Positions 6,907 through 9,447 of a stretch of DNA of 9,447 nucleotides are shown here, one piece after another (within the stretch, counting starts at the first letter, position 1; each line of letters starts with the position of its first letter). The notes under the pieces are model-generated. The model was not told the DNA's origin. It was given only the letters and a program-made list of their open reading frames with translations, and ran no database searches. The translations under genes were made by a program, and so were the position numbers. The stretch spans positions 1-9,447 of the forward strand of contig JAQCNG010000231.1 in NCBI GenBank assembly GCA_028275145.1, read 5' to 3'. The stretch is from Halovenus sp. (GTDB lineage: Archaea > Halobacteriota > Halobacteria > Halobacteriales > Haloarculaceae).

Positions 6907-7803
6907 CTACCGTTCGTCCCAGCGTTCCGGAAGCTGGATGGTGTACTTGCCGTCCTCCTGCAGGGCGACGATGTACTCCTCGCGGTCGTACAGCTCCATC
7001 AGGTTGAGTTCGTACTGGCCGGGTTCGACGACCCGGATAGACTCGAACTGGTCGTTTAGCTCGGCCCGGAGCTCCGACAGCGACGGGCGCTCGTCGGAGT
7101 CTCCGGCCGTGACTTCCTCCGCCACGTCCGCCGGCGTCGACTCCTCGTTGTCCCCGGACTCCGTGTCCGCTCCGGACTCCTCGTTTTTCTCCGGGCGTGC
7201 CGAGAGCGGCCGGGGGTCGGGAACCGGCGGACGGTCGCGCTGTCCGGCGCTCGCGTCCGGTATCTCGTCTGCCTCGACGATATCGTCCGGTGTGTCCGAC
7301 TGTGTCGGTTCCGCCTGGCGGGTCGTGGTGTCTTGCTGACCGTCGTCGGACTCGGTCCCGGTATCGCCGGCTCCCGGCCACTCGGGCGTCGACGGAACGG
7401 TTACCTCACCCGTCGGCGAATCGTCCTCCTCGGTGACCGCCACGGAGCCATCGGAGCCCTCGCTCTCGGTGGCCGCCGCGGTGGCGGGCTCCCCGCTTTC
7501 GGCGGTTCCAGCGGCTTCGCTCGCTGTGGTTTCGGAACCGGACTGCTCGCGCTCGGGCGGACCTGCCGGGGTGCTGTCGCCCGTGACGAGGTTCCGGACG
7601 GCAGATGCGGCGTTACCGACTGTCCGGGCAACCCTATCGGCATCCGCTTCGGGTCCGTCCGGCGGTTCGTCGGGCCGCCCGGCGGGTTCGCTCCCCGCCG
7701 GGCGAAACTGGAACGTGGTGCCACCGCAGTTCGGACAGCCCGAGAGCATCTCCTTTGAGCCGTCCGCGAATGCGCGACCACAGTCGGTACACTCGTGGGG
7801 CAT
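6907..7803 (-). CDS. oapC: Origin-associated zinc-ribbon protein OapC (ArvC family)
   Basis: A 298-aa protein with three visible parts. Residues 1-35 form a zinc ribbon (C5-x2-C8 and C23-x2-C26). About 36-236 is a long, low-complexity linker rich in Glu, Asp, Ser, Thr, Gly and Pro, probably disordered and extended by haloarchaeal acidic composition. About 237-298 is a compact, conserved C-terminal domain (RPSLSELRAELNDQFESI, VVEPGQYELNLMELYDREE, ending LPERWDER). The ribbon plus this C-terminal domain is the OapC/ArvC arrangement in haloarchaea. The start ATG is one base after the oapB stop (TAA-C-ATG), with no Shine-Dalgarno, implying coupling to oapB. It is the last gene of oapABC. In Haloferax volcanii the homologous trio is linked to extracellular vesicle formation; the 'origin-associated' name is positional. 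Molecular role unknown. Confidence 0.88.
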   Translation of the reverse strand: MPHECTDCGRAFADGSKEMLSGCPNCGGTTFQFRPAGSEPAGRPDEPPDGPEADADRVARTVGNAASAVRNLVTGDSTPAGPPEREQSGSETTASEAAGTAESGEPATAAATESEGSDGSVAVTEEDDSPTGEVTVPSTPEWPGAGDTGTESDDGQQDTTTRQAEPTQSDTPDDIVEADEIPDASAGQRDRPPVPDPRPLSARPEKNEESGADTESGDNEESTPADVAEEVTAGDSDERPSLSELRAELNDQFESIRVVEPGQYELNLMELYDREEYIVALQEDGKYTIQLPERWDER

Positions 7804-7804
7804 G

Positions 7805-8197
7805 TTATGAGACCAGCGTCTGGATGAGCGTCTCGTCTTTGTGCAGCGTCTCCAGCCGGTTCGCAGGGCCGATGACGGTCAGTTTCTTTGGCTCGCTGGA
7901 CCTGGTCAGCCGGGAGATGAGCCCCCCACCCCCGGAGTTGTCCTTCGGGTAGGTCTCTATCTCGATGCCCTCGAACTCGTCTGGGTTGATCTCCGACATC
8001 GTCACCTCGATGAGCCTCGACTCCTCGTCCGGCGAGAGCCCCTCCTCGAGAATGACGATGTTGCCGTCGTGGACGCCGTCGAGGATGAGCCGTATCTTCT
8101 CCATGCTCGCCAGCCCATCCATCCGCTCGCCGCTTATCAGGTCGATCTGGATTCCTCCGTCGCCGTCGTCTCCGTCTGGTTGTTTTATCTCTGGCAT
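7805..8197 (-). CDS. oapB: Origin-associated protein OapB (DUF2073, ArvB family)
   Basis: A 130-aa soluble protein matching the DUF2073/OapB family: an acidic N terminus, then IQIDLISGERMDGLASMEKIRLILDGVHDGNIVILEEGLSPDEESRL..., with a C-terminal KKLTVIGPANRLETLHKDETLIQTLVS. The strongly conserved middle suggests a dedicated protein-binding surface, possibly for the GTPase encoded upstream. I prefer the ATG at 8197 (MPEIKQ...) over the GTG at 8206: GGTGAT, a Shine-Dalgarno match, lies four bases before the ATG and itself contains the GTG. Using the GTG would add three residues and overlap the oapA TGA. The gene sits between oapA and oapC, with a one-base gap before oapC, so the three proteins are probably made together. 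Confidence 0.88.
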   Translation of the reverse strand: MPEIKQPDGDDGDGGIQIDLISGERMDGLASMEKIRLILDGVHDGNIVILEEGLSPDEESRLIEVTMSEINPDEFEGIEIETYPKDNSGGGGLISRLTRSSEPKKLTVIGPANRLETLHKDETLIQTLVS

Positions 8198-8201
8198 CGA
8201 T

Positions 8202-8207
8202 ATCACC
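8202..8207 (-). promoter_or_regulatory. Ribosome binding site for oapB
   Basis: GGTGAT on the minus strand, complementary to the 3' end of archaeal 16S rRNA (GGAGGTGATC series), four bases before the ATG at 8197. It overlaps the last codon and stop of oapA (CGG TGA), so reading through oapA delivers ribosomes onto it. It decides between the two candidate oapB starts. Confidence 0.5.
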
Positions 8208-8850
8208 GAAAGTACTCCGCGATCTTGTCGTACACTTCCTCCATGTTGTCACCCTCCAGCGCCGACAGCGGCACTGTCTCGTGTTGTGGAAAAGCGTTCC
8301 GGATGCGCTGGACGCTGGCGTCCTCGAGATCTATCTTATTCGCGAGTATCAACACGGGGAGGTCCTGGCTCTCGATGATGCCGATGAGCATCGTGTTCAC
8401 CTGCGTGAACGGGTCCTGGGCCGCGTCTAGCACGTAGATGACGCCGTCGACGTCCTCGCGGAGCCAGTGCATCGCCTCCGCGACTCCCTCGGTTGCCTCG
8501 CGGGAGCGCCGGACGGCGTCGTCTTTCTCCATATCGTGTTCCAGAAACTCCGTGTAGTCGACCTTCGTCGTCACGCCGGGCGTGTCGACGACATCGATTG
8601 TGACAGTTCCACCCTCGCGCTCGATTTCGACGTTCTCCTTGCGCCGTGCTCGCCGCGTCTCGTGGGGAACGTGGCTCTCCGGTCCGACCGCGTCGCCGTG
8701 TTCGGTCCAGTCACGCACAATACGGTTGGCCAGCGTCGTCTTCCCCGCGTTCGGCGGGCCGTAGATACCGATACGCTTTGGCTCGTCGTCTGTGAACAGT
8801 GACGATACTGCCCGCGATATGCTCGATCTGAGGCCTGTGAGTAGTCCCAT
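8203..8850 (-). CDS. oapA: Era-like small GTPase OapA (ArvA family)
   Basis: A 215-aa TRAFAC-class GTPase. All nucleotide motifs are present: G1 GPPNAGKT (31-38), a probable G2 threonine in the PHETRRAR switch I segment (about 62-69), G3 DTPG (89-92), G4 NKID (171-174) and G5 SAL (196-198). The first 20 residues (GLLTGLRSSISRAVSSLF) form an amphipathic helix, suited to membrane association. The protein ends shortly after the G domain, unlike Era, which has a KH domain. The ATG at 8850 has GGAGG five bases upstream and a TATA box further up. It is the first gene of oapABC and transcribed away from the origin. The Haloferax volcanii homologue, ArvA, is a small GTPase needed for extracellular vesicle formation; the OapA name reflects its position beside oriC1. 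Whether one protein serves both processes is not known from sequence. Confidence 0.93.
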   Translation of the reverse strand: MGLLTGLRSSISRAVSSLFTDDEPKRIGIYGPPNAGKTTLANRIVRDWTEHGDAVGPESHVPHETRRARRKENVEIEREGGTVTIDVVDTPGVTTKVDYTEFLEHDMEKDDAVRRSREATEGVAEAMHWLREDVDGVIYVLDAAQDPFTQVNTMLIGIIESQDLPVLILANKIDLEDASVQRIRNAFPQHETVPLSALEGDNMEEVYDKIAEYFR

Positions 8851-8855
8851 TGTGT

Positions 8856-8860
8856 CCTCC
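8856..8860 (-). promoter_or_regulatory. Shine-Dalgarno for oapA
   Basis: GGAGG on the minus strand, within CGGGAGGACACA directly before the ATG at 8850. It supports that start and implies that the mRNA has a leader, consistent with the TATA box around 8926 and a start site near 8900. Confidence 0.65.
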
Positions 8861-8922
8861 CGGCCTCCAGCCGGGCCTTGCAGAGACTACCCGCCGCTAT
8901 CCACTTAATCCTGTGTCAGACA

Positions 8923-8930
8923 TATATAAA
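8923..8930 (-). promoter_or_regulatory. TATA box of the oapABC operon
   Basis: The minus strand reads GGATAGTTTATATATGTC, with TTTATATA at 8930-8923, a strong haloarchaeal TATA element. Transcription would start about 25 bases on, near 8900, giving a leader of roughly 50 bases before the oapA ATG. The promoter fires leftward, away from the origin, so oapABC and replication run in the same direction. Confidence 0.6.
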
Positions 8931-8982
8931 CTATCCGTGGCGTTCGGAGCCACGTGGGGACTGCCCCGAAAGGACTTGGCCA

Positions 8983-9062
8983 ACCCCGGGAGGAGTCGAG
9001 TCAGCTACCTCGGGAGGAGTCGAGTAAGCTACCCTAGGAGGAGTCAGCCGCCTCGGGAGGGG
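8983..9062. repeat. 24-bp tandem repeat at the left edge of the origin
   Basis: Two full units (8983-9006 and 9007-9030), each ACCYCGGGAGGAGTCGAGT followed by MAGCT, then a shortened unit at 9031-9050 (ACCCTAGGAGGAGTCAG) and a fragment at 9051-9062 (CCTCGGGAGGGG). The shared core is GGAGGAGTCGAG. The array lies between the oapA promoter and the left ORB. No open reading frame there looks like protein. The pattern resembles an iteron or extended binding-site array, but no binder is known. Confidence 0.85.
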
Positions 9063-9097
9063 CTGTTTGTCTCTCCTTCGGAGTTCCGCCCACTCTA

Positions 9098-9127
9098 ACC
9101 CCCCCACCCCTTTGTTTCGAGTGGAAC
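9098..9127 (-). repeat. Left origin recognition box (ORB)
   Basis: Read on the minus strand it begins GTTCCACTCGAAACAAAGGG and continues into a GTGGGGGGGT string. It is an exact reverse complement of 9380-9409 over 30 bases. The conserved TTCCACTCGAAAC core faces the unwinding element and the G-string points outward, as in other haloarchaeal ORBs. It should bind the Orc1/Cdc6 initiator. Confidence 0.9.
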
Positions 9128-9190
9128 CCGAGAGCGAGCGGGTGGGGGGGAGCCTCGAAAGCCGTTCTCCGGCTCTGTTCCGTCGAAAGC

Positions 9191-9345
9191 TGTTTGTCTC
9201 CCTAGCTAAAATCCGTTTCTAGCTAGATAGAGTTTGTTTCTAGTAACAATATTGCAACATTACGTAGAGCTAGCGTGGAGTTGGGCTCTAGTGCGGTTAC
9301 TGTTCAAAGGACATTATATTAAATCTTTCCCAAGCAAAAGAACAC
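9191..9345. other. AT-rich putative duplex unwinding element
   Basis: The only clearly AT-rich stretch of this size in the window, with patches such as TAGTAACAATATTGCAACATTA and ATTATATTAAATC separated by short GC islands. It lies between the two ORBs, where the origin should open. It also has six CTAG tetranucleotides, at 9202, 9219, 9223, 9240, 9270 and 9288, which are rare elsewhere in the window. No coding sequence is visible. Confidence 0.7.
9314..9324 (+). promoter_or_regulatory. Possible TATA element reading toward the expected orc1 gene
   Basis: TTATATTAAAT on the plus strand resembles a haloarchaeal TATA box and would start transcription near 9345, heading right across the ORB. It could equally be only part of the AT-rich unwinding element, since the downstream gene is outside the window. 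Confidence 0.3.
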
Positions 9346-9349
9346 TTTC

Positions 9350-9364
9350 GGGGGGGTCCCCCCC
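9350..9364. other. G7-T-C7 palindrome inside the right ORB arm
   Basis: Seven G, one T, seven C: a perfect 15-bp dyad. Its C-half with the following ACCC mirrors the G-string GGGTGGGGGGG at 9140-9150 beside the left ORB. The left arm has no matching dyad. Possible roles are part of the initiator site or a structured element; nothing in the sequence decides between them. Confidence 0.7.
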
Positions 9365-9379
9365 ACCCTCTCTTTTCAC

Positions 9380-9409
9380 GTTCCACTCGAAACAAAGGGG
9401 TGGGGGGGT
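9380..9409 (+). repeat. Right origin recognition box (ORB)
   Basis: The plus strand begins GTTCCACTCGAAACAAAGGG and runs on into a G-string, perfectly matching the left box in inverted orientation, 252 bp apart. Lying between a possible rightward TATA box (9314) and the expected orc1 gene, it could also let Orc1 repress its own promoter; that is inference. Confidence 0.9.
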
Positions 9410-9447
9410 CACACCCGGTCTGATCGTCGACGGACAGTTCGGTGAGC

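Larger units (their letters stand above)
9098..9409. other. Chromosomal replication origin, oriC1 type
   Basis: Inferred origin. Two perfectly inverted 30-bp origin recognition boxes enclose an AT-rich segment of about 200 bp. Each box is flanked on the inner side by a second G/C-string, giving near-mirror ends over about 52 bp. This is the known design of haloarchaeal origins: ORBs bound by Orc1/Cdc6 on both sides of a duplex unwinding element, beside oapABC and orc1. The flanking oapABC genes support the assignment independently. The rest of the gene-free region from 8937 to 9447 holds the tandem repeats to the left and nothing recognisable in 9410-9447. The orc1/cdc6 gene is expected just past the right end. 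Confidence 0.88.

Noticed and set aside
8850..9098. 82-aa open frame in the origin
   Set aside because: It reads through the oapA promoter and tandem repeats, with a repeat-derived RSRVSY composition. No start signal or domain.
9410..9447. Start of orc1/cdc6
   Set aside because: Only 38 bases remain after the right ORB; a GTG at 9442 exists, but no recognisable Orc1 sequence can be read. The gene is predicted only beyond the window.
1..9447. tRNA, rRNA or insertion sequence
   Set aside because: I saw no cloverleaf with conserved tRNA arms, no rRNA sequence, and no transposase or terminal inverted repeats with target duplications.

Overview
The window looks like a haloarchaeal (class Halobacteria) main chromosome right beside its principal replication origin. 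Four things point there: strongly GC-rich genes with very acidic proteins, archaeal TATA elements rather than -35/-10 boxes, the gene trio oapA-oapB-oapC, and a haloarchaeal oriC1-type origin with origin recognition boxes (ORBs) at the right end. I cannot name a genus with confidence.

Layout, left to right. 19-1482 (+) is gatB, the tRNA-dependent amidotransferase B subunit. 1672-3123 (+) is a multi-pass membrane flippase of the polysaccharide/lipid-linked oligosaccharide type. 3123-3265 holds three and a half copies of a 42-bp tandem repeat that begins inside the flippase stop codon. On the minus strand, read from 6072 down to 3318, are a sulfotransferase, ATP sulfurylase (sat) and APS kinase (cysC). 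Together they form a complete pathway from sulfate to PAPS to a sulfated product. With the flippase next door, the simplest reading is sulfation of a surface glycan, an inference.

6107-6492 carries no gene. It has a TATA box for the sulfotransferase, three 27-bp tandem repeats, and seven direct copies of TCCACCCGAAAC spaced about 30-38 bp apart, the best of which closely match the core of the real ORBs 2.6 kb to the right. A DUF371 protein gene (6493-6906, +) starts immediately after the last copy.

The minus-strand operon oapA-oapB-oapC (8850 down to 6907) encodes an Era-like small GTPase, a DUF2073 protein and a zinc-ribbon protein. These are named for their association with the origin, and the homologous set in Haloferax volcanii is also called ArvABC for its role in extracellular vesicle formation. 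The rest (about 8937-9447) is the origin: 24-bp GGAGGAGTCGAG tandem repeats, a perfect 30-bp ORB inverted repeat (9098-9127 and 9380-9409), flanking G-strings, and an AT-rich CTAG-dense segment that is the likely unwinding element. An orc1/cdc6 gene is expected just beyond the right edge but is not in the window.
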